Positions 54,901-64,000 of a stretch of DNA of 64,000 bases are shown piece after piece. The stretch's first letter is position 1; each line of letters begins with the position of its first letter. The notes under the pieces are model-generated. The model was not told where the DNA came from and ran no database searches. It saw only the letters and a program-made list of their open reading frames with translations. A program made the translations under genes and the position numbers. The DNA is from Helicoverpa zea (Eukaryota > Arthropoda > Insecta > Lepidoptera > Noctuidae), in NCBI RefSeq assembly GCF_022581195.2, contig NC_061474.1, forward strand, positions 7,812,001 through 7,876,000, read 5' to 3'.

Positions 54901-57900
54901 CACTTGTGACGTCACGACTGAAATTACAAGACGCAAGTAAACAACGCTCGTGCAATAATTAAGTTTTTAGTGTTATTAAATATGAATTCGAAAGTGCATA
55001 GGTGTTGTGGGGTCCCCCAGTGTAAGAACACATCCAAAACAACTCCTGATAAGTTATTTGTGTACGTTCCTCACAATAAAAAAATACGAAACAAGTGGCT
55101 TAAACTTGCAAGGCGAGATTCAAAAGCAATATTGCCCAGGGTACAACTTTATTTTTGTGAAGACGTTGATGTTGAAGTGTTGGTGTAAGTTATTACATAG
55201 TTCTCTAGATTCTAACATAGAAGTTGTTTTAATTAAACTAATACACTTACATGGAAGTTTTTTTAATTAAACTAGTATACTTACATGGAAGTTTTAACAT
55301 TTCTAAATTCAGCTGAACAAAAATCTTTATTTGATGCCAAAAACTCTCCCAGCATTATGATATCAATTCTAGGCAAATTAGCGCTGTTTGCCTTGATAAA
55401 TCCGGGCTCCATAACTCGTGTTATAAACAATTAATTAATTAAAAACAAAGATCGCAGTGGAAGTTCACAACAACGAAATGTGATGTTCGCGCGCTTTCGC
55501 GCTAGTTGTTTTGAGAGATGACGTCACGAGCTCTGATTGGTGTTCAAGATATCATGGCGGATTGCCTTATTTCGTAATTTTATTTTATAAAAATACATAT
55601 TAATCACATTATTAAAAAAGAAAACAATGCGCGTTTTATATTCCAAGCTTCAAGTTTAATTTAATAAATATATTATTTTAATGATATTTGATTACTGTCA
55701 TCATGCCTATTACGGTACATACAGACAAGTGACCTCAATTTATTACAAGTGTATTTTAACTAACAAATTTATATTCAAAACTATGAACATATATTTCCAA
55801 TTTAAATACAATCCCACCCAAAACAAAAATGTGAAAGACTGCCAAGTTCGATAATATGGGAATGCTTCGCCTATTAAAGAAGTGAGATCTGAATAAGTAC
55901 CAAGTTCCATACACATACCTCAGTTAAAAATAGTTACTTTTTAATGATGTTACTTGGAAAGTTTTCACACACCTTGTTATAAACCTACTAGACGCAATGA
56001 ATCAAGTATTTAATTTTCTATTAAAACTTGCCAAGTAACATCATTAAAAAGTAACTATTTTTAACTGAGGTATGTGTATGGAACTTGGTACTTATTCAGA
56101 TCTCACTTCTTTTATAGGCGAAGCATTCCCATATTATCGAACTTGGCAGTCTTTCACATTTTTGTTTTGGGTGGGATTTCATTTATTTTTGTAAGGTTGT
56201 TTATTTTATTTTTTTCTTATGATGAAGTTATTTAAAGAAATGTCTCATTTATACTATCTTTCAGATTTTTGAATATGCACTATGCTTCTTACAAAGAAAT
56301 GAACTAATTAACTAAATGGACTAGATTTACCAACTGACTGACATGACATGTTATCATATATTATGTTCGTGGATCAAAGTTACACATTCGTTATTTTTGA
56401 AACCGACTCACACTTGGCCATTTTCAGATTTTTCCCTTTACCTTGACATAAAGGCCTACCTCCATGCCAAATTTCAAGTCAATACGACCATTGGAAGTGG
56501 TCTAGGTTTTTGATGAGTGAGTCAGTCAGTCAGTCAGTCAGTCAGTGAGTGTATAGTAAAAATAGCGATTTTCTGACGTCAATAACTCAAGACCTACAAT
56601 AGGTATATTAATGAAATTTTGTATTTTAGATAAGTGAGGGGGTCACAACAGATACTAGAAATTTGATATGCGTAAATAAAATAGATTTTGAGTTACAGGG
56701 GGGTCGAATTTGGCCCGAAATGGTTCGTGTAATATAACCCACGGCCGGTGTGTCGCTTTTTTTGCTCGAACTTGGCGGACACACTGCCGTGTGTCTAGAT
56801 CGTATACCGTAACTACGTCTGCATATGTTTGACTAATCTACAAGTGGGCTAGTTACGCGTCCCAGTTTTCTCAAGGTCATGGTCAAGGGTACTGATCCTA
56901 TTTATGTAAACGTTCCTATGTCTTTAATGACGTCATTATTTGTAAGAATATGTTGTTAGGCTAAAGACAAGTTTTATAAAAGTATTTTTGCGGAGTTGAC
57001 ACTAATTGAAGAATATTCCGAAGTTTGAGTTAGGTACTTGTTTCGGAAAAAGGATTTGCAATTTTCTAACAGAATTGACTTCGTTTGAAGTCGGGTAAAC
57101 TGGTAATATATTCCCACCCAATTCGAAAAAGTTTCAAAAAAGTCTTACCAAGCTACCGATACCACAAACGTTGATTCACAACTACTTTGACAGACTTCTG
57201 TGCAGTCGTTCATATAGGAGGGAAAGCACCCCATTTCACACATAATTTTCGGATTATTTATATAGAAGTATAATATGCATAATTATTAAAAGCTTACCTT
57301 CAGGCGGTTTAATATTAAGGCACTCAGCGTGGAAGGAGGTGGGGCAGTACTCGCAGCAGATCAGAGAGCCGCCCAGAGCGCAGATGAAGCACCACCCTGT
57401 GTTCACGTGGCACGGGACTTTGCCGGGCCTGGCGAAAGTGAAATTTATTAATATTAATGTAAGATTATTTATTTCAGCAAGTTAGAAAGTATATTGGCAG
57501 CTTTCCTACGAATGATGTTTGAGCACCACTTAAAATTGACGTTTCAGTATTCCGCTGTTAGAGGTTCCATAGTTTAAAAAATCTTGTGTGTTATGCATTT
57601 GTAAAATGGTTTATGTTCATAAGCTTAGAAATAATTACAAGAGCATTTGCTGTCATTTAAATACCAACTGTTCTAGTGATATTCAATCAAGAAATGTATC
57701 AGACAGAAAGTAGACATATGAAGTAGGTAAATAAAAATATAAACAAATACCACTCACGTATGCTCGTAATGTCTTGGACATATGATATGCGACGCCGTCA
57801 AAATCTGCGTTCCGGCCGGCAGACATCTTGTGAACGAATGATAAGTCGCGGGACATCGCACACAGCGGGCCAACTTATCACCGCTAAACCTTGTTTTACA

Positions 57901-60900
57901 TCCCCTAGGATCATCAGACACACAAGTATGACACACGTGTCTTGGACACGTCAAAGCCTCAAAATACTCATTAATCTTCTTATTAGTTTTAGAAGGCTCA
58001 CCCCCATTAAACTGAGTCTGAGGCCAATGCTCCAAACACTGCAAATGATAGTACTTATGACAATGAGCCACATGACACCTCTGTCGTAATGTAGCCTCAT
58101 TTTTAGAAACAGCCGATTTACAAACGAAACAAACGGGAGTGTCATATTTTTGACAATTCTTGCACTTGAAATTGGAATAGTCCATTTCGGAATTCGAACG
58201 CCTCGGTTTTAGTTTGACATCGATTATTTCGCATTTGCCTGGAACCGTGTCGCTCCAATCGCAGCCGTCGTCGCTCGAATATGAATCGTAATCGATTTTC
58301 TCTGATTCGAGCAATTCTTTCATTTTTGCCTCTATTTGTGCTTCTAAAGTCTCAGCGTCGACTGCAAGTGTTTCTGGTTCGATAATCTCTTCCATTGACG
58401 CGTTCTCTTCAGACACATCTTGGGATTTATCATCATGATTATCAAATTCGTCAGAGTTTTTAGGTTTACGTACTAACTTTTTCTTCTTCTTTCTGCCTCT
58501 TGTTGGAGCTGGAGTTTCAACCTCTACAACTTCTTTGTTAACACAATCAACGTGGAACATACCATTGCAGCCTTTACATTTGACAAGGTTGCCAGTCATT
58601 TCACACATTTCACAGACTTTCTCTCTGATCAGACCTTTGAAAACGTTAGGTTTGGGCTTCGCTAACTCTTGGAAGTAAAGTTCTACCTCATCAATGTCAT
58701 TTACTTCGTGAATCGGTTCAGAATCTACTCCATTTTCAGCAGATTTACGTTTATCATTAAATATAGAGAATACTTCTAACTCCTCTTCAATATCAGAATA
58801 TTCCTCATTGTAATAAGGTTTTATTACCTTTCTCCTAGGTTTATCTTTTGTTACACCATCGTCGTCAGTATCTTTTTCCGTACCTATTTCTTCTTTCTCA
58901 GTTTTAACTTTACGTTTAATCTTTTTAGGTTGTTGAGTTGCATCTTTAAGGCCTTTAACTAAACCAGATTGTTCTATGTCGTCGTTTTTCTTAATTTCAG
59001 ATTTACCTTCCTCTTCGTACAACCAAGTTTTATATAAATATGAAATTATTTCATCCTGTGTTAATTGTGGATTTTCTTCAATCAAACTGTCTTGACGTAC
59101 TTCCATGTATTTAACGAATTCTGGATCTTCTAGTGCATTTTCCTTTTTGGGGGGAAATTTCTTTTTACGTTTGCTTAAAGATACTTCACTGCCTTCAGAA
59201 GTAATGGACACTGTATCTGCTTCTTCTTCTTTGATTTTAACGTCATCTTTGAAAATATTTTCTTTTCTTGATTTGGATCGCAATTTACATCTAATTAGAG
59301 GTGCCTCGCTGTCTTCCGAGTCAATAGATTCTCTGTCAAAATCTTCCTTAGTATTGGCAGTTTCTGTTTCCTGTGGGAAATTGACTTGTACAGCGTTGGA
59401 AGGATCTATTGGCTTTGGGTCGTCCTTATTTTCTTTATCCTGTTCTTCACTAATCGCTGTTGCTACTTCAGTGTCATTTTTATAATTTTTTGTATCTGTA
59501 CTAATATTATGTTCTTTAAGTTCTGAATTTGAAGTAGATCCTAAAGCAATTTCTGTTTCATTAGTCTGCAGATCATTCTGAACTACTTTAGGAGTTATAC
59601 TTCTTTCAGATTTGCTATTATTATTTGTCAATTCCTCATCGGTATTACTCATTTGGTCATCTTGGGAACTCTCATCTTCTATATACCTCTTTCTTTCTGC
59701 TCTCTGCCTGAGTAAGAATCTTTGCATGAAGGTTTTACTGTTAGAGGTATTTTTCTGCGATTTCTTTTGTTTTGATTGTTCAACTTTCTTTTCCTTCTGT
59801 TTCGGCGCAGGATCCAAATTCAAACCTTTAACCAAAGTAGATTCGCGTAAATCGTCGTTTTTTTTATCATCAGTTTTCGCATTCTCTTCGTAAACCCAAG
59901 TTTTGTGTAAATAAGCTACAATCTCATCCTGACTCAATTCTGGATTTTCATCCATTATAGCGTCTTGTCTTAATTCTAGATATTTAACAAATTCCGGGTT
60001 TTCTAAAGGATTCCCTGCAGTTTTATCTTGTCTTGAACGTAATCGACGTTTTTCGGATTTTGTTGACGCTGTACTGTCTTCTGAATGTACAGAAATAGTA
60101 TCTAAATCACCGTTTACATCATGAAAGCCATTTTCTACGATAGTCGCTGGCATAGGACTAGGTAAATGCAATTCTTTGCCATTTTCCATATCAATCTCTT
60201 TTACGTTAACATGACCATTCAAAGACACATTTTTAATACTATCAACAACATCGCGATTATGAATTTCATTGTTACGATCCTTTATTTTATTCACGTTATT
60301 TTTATCATTAAATTGATTATTGCTTTCTTTATTACTCCTTTTTGTTGCATAGTTATCATGATTATCAAGATTATTTTTCAGATATTTCGAGATTTTATTA
60401 GATTTCTTAGACTTTTTAGTAGACTTAGCGGTTTTTTCTGGTACAGTATCTTCGTCAGTACTATTTTTCCTTGATATTTCCAATTCCATACTCTCATTAA
60501 TTAGACTACCTTCAGACAAGCTGTCTGATTCAGTACTGCAATCAGGTTTATAATCACTGTCTGTATCAATATCGACAGACATGAAACTAGGCTCAGTGCT
60601 TGCAGCAGTTGAATCATTTGTTAATTCATCCTGTAAATCTGCTGTGATGTTTTCAGCATTGCTGGTACTCATATTGTCCTCACTTTCATCATTTGCTGAC
60701 AGTTTACTATCTTGAGTATATGAATCCTCATATACTTGACTGATTGGTAGATTTTGGACACCTTGACTATCTGGATCCTCATATACTTGACTGATAGGTA
60801 AATCTTGGGCATCTTGACTATACGAATCTTCATATACTTGACTGATTGGTAGATCTGTAGTATCTGTGTTTGGGCTTTTATCACCATTTTCAGTATCCTG

Positions 60901-63900
60901 TTCTACAACCTCATTCACAGTTTCCTTTGTAACAACGTCTTTCTCAATTCTAGTGTCTTTGTCTTCAGATGAATTAACATCATTTGCTTTTGGTTTTGTT
61001 GCCTCAATTTCTGTGTTTTGGCTTTCTTGGCTATTTTCATCATAGGAATCTTCATAAACTTGACTCATTGTTTCATCTGTATTATCTGTAGTATTAACTT
61101 CAACTGTCTTTTCTTTTTCATTTTCGTTTGCCTTTGGTACAGGCTGTGTTTCTAGAGTAGTACTAATAGTGCCTAAATTATGTTTTTCAGTCTCTAGTAC
61201 TTGTGCTAACATTTTTGTTAGTTTAAGTTTCCTGTCTTGGCTATCATCGCTGAATAAATCTTCAAAAACAGGACTTTCTGGTTCAGATTCAGAGTCTTCG
61301 GTAGTATCATCTTGAGTCTGTTGTGTCTCATTTATTTTTGTCACATTTGGTAGAGGTTTTTCAATTTCAGTCTTGTTATTGACTGGATCAGTTGTACTTA
61401 AAAAACTTTTACTGTCCTGACTGTTATCATCTGTACGCTCACTTTCAGAATCATGTGTCCCATTTAATGTTGTTACTGTTTCTTTTGGACTTTCTTTATC
61501 AGAAACCTCTTCACTTGATTTTGTTTCCTCATTATTTTCAGTCACATCAGTAACACCAACCTCAGTACTTTTCTGAACATTTAAATTCTTAGAACTATCA
61601 GTATCAGTAGAGTTGTGATCAGAATCTGTCACTTCTACAACATTTCTAGTGTAATCGTGTTCATTTTGTGAATTAGGAGATTCGTTTAACGATTTTCTTA
61701 AACTATAAGGCTTATTTACTTTCGTTAATGACAAATTTTTCTTTTTTTTCTTAGATCTAGTTTCTTTAGTATCTTTTTTCTCTTCTAATTTTAATTGAGG
61801 AACTTGGGTTTTGGATTGGGTTTTTTCTGGAGTTTTAGATTTAGCTTTCTGAAGCCACCTGTCCATATGAGATTGCCTTTGTATTTTAGTGATGCCAGTC
61901 TTAGCCGCCATATTGTCTAGGCAGGCTGTAACGACCTCAAAAACATCTAAAGACTTATTCCTTGTCCTGTTTCTGGAACGTTCGGCAGTATCTGTCTTAC
62001 CATCGTCCTCTGAAAAAAGTGTATCATATAGACTCTCGCTCAAAGAAACGTCACTGTCAGTTCTACTGATTTTCCCGCTCTTTTGCTGTTTAACTTGAGC
62101 TCTAGACTTTTCTAGCATGTCATTGAAGATATCTATCCTCAACCTTTTTGGTTCTCGAAGCAGCATTTCTGCTTCTTCCACGGAGTTGTTCCATAGGGCT
62201 TGTTTCTTTTCTGATACGAAGAAGGCTGCATACAATCTGGGGTCCTTTTTCTTATCCTGGAAAAGGAAACATTATTTTGTTAGAGCATTTTTTTTATATT
62301 ATGCAATACATATATTTTTACACAATCTTACTAACAAAAGTCAACTACAAACTTTCATGCAGTGTGAAATATTTCGCATTAAAATAAATTAGATAAACCA
62401 ATTTAGTTTATTTTGGATATATTTAATGCTTATAGCCGTGTCAAAATTAACAGAGAGACACATATTGCTGGGGAATTTGTTTCGCTACTTATTCTTCCCA
62501 ACAAAAACACATATGTAGTGATGAAGGGTGGGCGTTTTTGTTCTGATTTCTCTGACAACCCAACTGCTAATAATCTTATGTACATACCTCAGGTGTGAAA
62601 TTCTCCCTTGTAGTCTCAAACTCGAGCTGCCCAGAGTACTTGCGAAGCATGGTGTCCACGATCCAGCCGCGGCGACCATTATCTCCGAAGAACGTTACGT
62701 GTATGACGTCACGCTCTATGCGGCCGAATACTAGAACAGGTATGTAAGAAGGTTAGACTTAATACTAGTACAGGCATATTATTATAAGGACGATTTTTAT
62801 ATGGGCGGTTGAGAAAGGTGGGAGGGAGTTCTGAACTTGATTGCTTTACAAATTTTAAAAAAAAGTTGCATTTGAATCTAATCAGAATAGGACAATGTTA
62901 TGTTTTATTTTTTCGTCCCTTATTGCATAAATCAATTTCAAACACTATCAGATACCCTCTCCTTTTTTAACACGCTTAAATTAGCTTCACTTGTAATGTA
63001 AGAAAATCTTGGAATCATAATTTTTATATTTTAGTTATTTTGATTAGGTAAGTATCTCTTTACGAAATCTAAGAATTTAAATATGTAATATAAGGCTAAT
63101 ATATAGCATAAGGCTTTTATGTATTTTTTATTTTTAAACTTTTAAAACATATACATTAGCACAGCACAGCAGATATTGTAAATAAGTGATAACTAAACTA
63201 AATGAATCTCTGTATTATGTAATGATAAGTCATTTGACACATATAGTTTATATAGATAACATTACTAGGGATGTAGAATTGTAGATAAATTAATTATCAA
63301 GCTAAATTCAAAACAAAGCAACATAAATTAATAAATTATAATCAGATATTTTATTATTTTTCCTCATTTTGAGTTAAAACAAGGGGATTTTAAATTGGTA
63401 CACAAACAACAAAATATTGTATAGCAATATTATAATAATAATTCCTAGTTATACCCAATTATCATTGCAAGATTTTAATTAGACTCATTTTTTACATTTT
63501 TTTTTTGTATACTTACACTTCTTTTTGACAAACACTCCATTAGAGGGATCTCTAGTGACAATACATGGCCAGAATGGAAAAGTACCCATTCTTGCCCAGG
63601 CTAGGTCTCCAACCTGATAGGCACATTTGGCTTCTAATTCAAATAACTCACTCTTTGAAGGAGTTTTAGTCTCTCTATGGTCTTTTTTCTTCTTCTTACT
63701 ATCAAAATCCAGAGTTTTCACCACAGAGGAATTATCTAAATATCCATTCTGTTGCTTAGCTGATCCCAAACTATACCGTTCAGAGGACCGCTCCAAAATA
63801 TTATTTAAATGCGTACTGGAAGACTTGCTTGCGCTTTTGACTGGTGAAAACATGTTTTTGATAAACGTGACATTCTCATCCGCTTCCCGCTTCTGAATTA

Positions 63901-64000
63901 AGTCCTTTCTTATATAAACTTTGGGGAATTTCTTAGCAGGAGACGGACTAGTTTTCTTAACTTCCTCCGTGGCAAAACGGCTCAATGATATGTTCTCTTG
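48567..64000 (-). CDS. NSD: NSD/Mes-4 histone H3K36 methyltransferase (5' end outside window)
   Basis: Thirteen coding exons, 5' to 3': 64000-63517, 62730-62588, 62256-57758, 57428-57298, 54432-54351, 53466-53318, 52778-52683, 52072-51874, 51290-51142, 50973-50817, 49953-49854, 49407-49297, 48920-48567. All introns are GT-AG and phases match, giving 2217 residues in the window. The frame is open to the right edge, so the start lies beyond it. Domains: PWWP (residues ~145-205), long acidic linker, PHD fingers (~1420-1750), second PWWP with RWWPG (~1770-1830), AWS (~1905-1955), SET (~1965-2085) with YVGELI, NHCCEPNC and FNYN, post-SET, and an AT-hook-like tail (RPIGRPPK). This order is that of NSD1-3 and fly Mes-4, which methylate H3K36 on chromatin in the nucleus. 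I see no PHD/C5HCH pair after SET, unlike vertebrate NSDs. Confidence 0.96.
49628..49665 (-). repeat. Helitron-like 3' end in NSD intron
   Basis: 'actagttcgcccgcgacttc' plus 'gtacgcgg': reversed CTAGT end with a CCGCG/CGCGG hairpin, as at 7825-7856. Confidence 0.5.
49711..49787. repeat. 35-bp-arm hairpin in NSD intron
   Basis: The arms 49711-49745 and 49753-49787 ('tataatcctattgactcac' and its inverse) pair with one or two mismatches around a 7-nt loop. It lies about 67 nt downstream, in transcript direction, of the exon that ends at 49854. Confidence 0.85.
50404..50806. mobile_element. 403-bp MITE with perfect 52-bp TIRs, next to a splice donor
   Basis: TATACAGGGTGTCCAG ... CTGGACACCCTGTATA; the arms 50404-50455 and 50755-50806 are exact inverses. 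The outer TA suggests a TA target duplication. Its right end is 10 nt from the donor GT (50815-50816) of the SET exon. No coding sequence. Confidence 0.92.
52110..52260 (-). repeat. Helitron-like scrap in NSD intron
   Basis: 'ttttcccgcggtttcactc' ... 'gcagctttcccggtaagg', a decayed relative of 16105-16262. Confidence 0.35.
52523..52631. mobile_element. 109-bp fold-back MITE in NSD intron
   Basis: Starts 'gccagtttcttcatcaaaag' and ends with its inverse. The centre is made of AGTAAAAGT/AAAGT-like words on both strands. It is near 'ttaa' on the left and 'gtaa' on the right. Confidence 0.8.
52971..53012. repeat. Perfect 18-bp hairpin, 6-nt loop
   Basis: 'ccaaatgttgcttaacct' at 52971-52988 is exactly reversed at 52995-53012 around 'tatgat'. 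It is in the NSD intron between 52779 and 53317. Confidence 0.88.
53070..53275 (-). repeat. Dispersed repeat, family 1, reversed, in NSD intron
   Basis: The reverse complement shows the family 1 order: 'cgaatatgttggagtcggc', 'accagtgtttttcatatagc', 'gttatccgggcaacccg'. Confidence 0.6.
53482..53778 (-). mobile_element. tRNA-derived SINE beside an NSD splice acceptor
   Basis: The minus strand reads box A 'tggcctagtgggta', box B 'gggttcgattccaggtc', a body ending 'ccagcagtgggactataaa', and an AAC-type tail. Direct repeats ATAATAAATT (plus strand) lie at 53472-53481 and 53779-53788. The acceptor AG of the downstream exon is at 53467-53468, so the element ends about 13 nt before it. It is in the same orientation as NSD. 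Confidence 0.85.
54012..54287. mobile_element. 276-bp MITE with GTCAC-rich ends, in NSD intron
   Basis: 'cgctgattgcaacttttcg' ... its inverse, with terminal inversions of about 37 bp. Each arm and the interior hold many GTCAC/GTGAC words, a likely subterminal binding repeat. Confidence 0.87.
54982..55188 (+). pseudogene. THAP zinc-finger remnant, antisense in NSD intron
   Basis: 68 codons from ATG (54982). It shows the front of a THAP domain (C2CH DNA-binding finger): CCGVPQCKN, then FVYVPHNKKIRNKWLKLARR, then LPRVQLYFCED. The last ligand, His of the C-x2-H pair (usually 'HF' after CED), is absent: CED is followed straight by VDVE, so zinc binding should fail. A donor-like 'gtaagt' follows at about 55186. 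The words 'taataggcatgatgaca' (about 54731) and its inverse (about 55697) may be remains of inverted ends. Probably a decayed THAP-type transposon exon. Confidence 0.6.
55189..55810. other. NSD intron, no gene
   Basis: A 35-bp two-copy duplication ('cttacatggaagtttt') at about 55231-55298; otherwise AT-rich intron sequence. Confidence 0.4.
55811..56177. mobile_element. 367-bp fold-back MITE, 147-bp arms
   Basis: Arms 55811-55957 and 56031-56177 are almost exact inverses ('atcccacccaaaacaaaaat' at the tips), with a 73-bp loop. It lies in the 2.9-kb NSD intron. A transcript would carry a very long hairpin. Confidence 0.93.
56396..57100. repeat. Dispersed repeat with GTCA microsatellite in NSD intron
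   Basis: Starts 'gaaaccgactcacacttgg', carries (AGTC)n at 56517-56548 and ends near 'gacttcgtttgaagtcggg'. Probably a moth interspersed repeat; no coding sequence. Confidence 0.45.
57298..58626 (-). other. NSD: NSD PHD-finger cluster
   Basis: First finger at about 58546-58626 (VCEMCEMTGNLVKCKGC, then FHVDC). Second Cys/His block at about 58020-58170 (CKNCQKYDTPVCFVCKS, HCHKYYHLQC). Third at about 57765-57945 (CPRHVCHTC, CVRCPATYHSF, CPRHY). Fourth in exon 57428-57298 (WCFICALGGSLICC, then FHAEC). This matches the PHD series before the second PWWP in NSD proteins, which reads histone tails. Confidence 0.9.
58948..59140 (-). repeat. NSD: NSD internal module, second copy
   Basis: About 63 residues (window residues ~1248-1313). 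They share the frame EFVKY.E.RQD....ENP.L.QDEI..YL.KTW.YEE...KKNDD...LVKGL with the module at 59815-60012. Confidence 0.85.
59815..60012 (-). repeat. NSD: NSD internal module, first copy
   Basis: About 65 residues (window residues ~958-1023) of the same pattern as 58948-59140, each preceded by a basic stretch (RRLRSRQDK and SKRKKKFPPK). The helix-rich pattern with a conserved W may be a degenerate HMG-box, which NSD2 also has; that is inference. Confidence 0.85.
60705..60870 (-). repeat. NSD: Coding tandem repeat in NSD linker
   Basis: Three successive units of LPISQVYED(S/P)(Y/D)(S/T)Q, about 18 codons each, with 'atatacttgactgattgg' repeated on the plus strand. Single SQVYEDSY- and SPVFEDLF-like words also occur further N-terminal, so a short linear motif has been amplified. 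Confidence 0.88.
62257..62587. other. NSD intron with family 2 repeat
   Basis: Holds a decayed family 2 copy at about 62455-62550 ('cccaacaaaaacacatatg'). No other feature. Confidence 0.5.
62588..64000 (-). other. NSD: NSD first PWWP domain (exons 64000-63517 and 62730-62588)
   Basis: Exon 64000-63517 carries a Lys/Ser-rich N-terminal part, then QVGDLAWARMGTFPFWPCIV; the PWWP signature is FWPC here. Exon 62730-62588 continues VHVTFFGD-like sequence (VIHVTFFGDNGRRGWI). The two join in frame at a split codon. The 786-bp intron 62731-63516 shows nothing else. Confidence 0.92.

Noticed and set aside
59105..59485. Plus-strand ORFs inside 57.7-62.2 kb
   Set aside because: Shadows of the long NSD exon on the opposite strand; hydrophobic or Ser/Phe-rich complements of acidic codons.

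Overview
The window looks like moth (lepidopteran, probably noctuid) nuclear DNA. It is AT-rich and intron-bearing, and it carries repeats typical of Lepidoptera: tRNA-headed SINEs, R1-like and RTE-like non-LTR remnants, mini-Helitrons ending in CTAG, and many fold-back MITEs. The species call is an inference from repeat style and protein relationships; no search was run.

Layout. Positions 1-21.6 kb hold no convincing host gene. They contain a broken RTE-like retrotransposon (1.74-2.78 kb), a 122-bp tandem repeat, a 2.8-kb element with ~205-bp inverted ends that encloses a second TIR element (3.57-6.39 kb), a full-length SINE with target-site duplication (8.93 kb), and a 5'-truncated R1-like retrotransposon with a 16-bp duplication (18.0-19.5 kb). 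Positions 21.6-33.05 kb are a satellite of 12-13-bp monomers. It is split by a small TA-flanked MITE and by a young Ty3/gypsy element (27.17-32.42 kb) of CsRn1 type, with indistinguishable LTRs, a tRNA-Trp primer site and a -1 frameshift heptamer between gag and pol. Positions 33-44 kb are again repeat-rich, including one TIR element inserted inside the arm of another.

Three host genes can be supported. (1) 44005-44848 (+) is a two-exon gene for a 121-residue protein with two predicted membrane segments; I do not recognise its family. (2) 45855-47051 (-) is a two-exon, intact 365-residue integrase-derived protein (H2C2 zinc finger plus DDE integrase fold) resembling KRBA2-type domesticated integrases. 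(3) 48567 to beyond 64000 (-) is a 13-exon portion of an NSD/Mes-4 family histone H3K36 methyltransferase: PWWP, long acidic linker, PHD cluster, PWWP, AWS-SET-postSET and an AT-hook tail. Its first exon or exons lie outside the window. All 12 of its splice junctions in the window are canonical GT-AG and the frame is continuous.

The NSD introns are heavily colonised. A SINE sits within about 15 nt of one splice acceptor, and a MITE ends about 10 nt from one splice donor. A decayed THAP module and several hairpins lie in other introns. The main theme of the window is mobile DNA at exact, readable junctions; several old target sites can be worked out from it.
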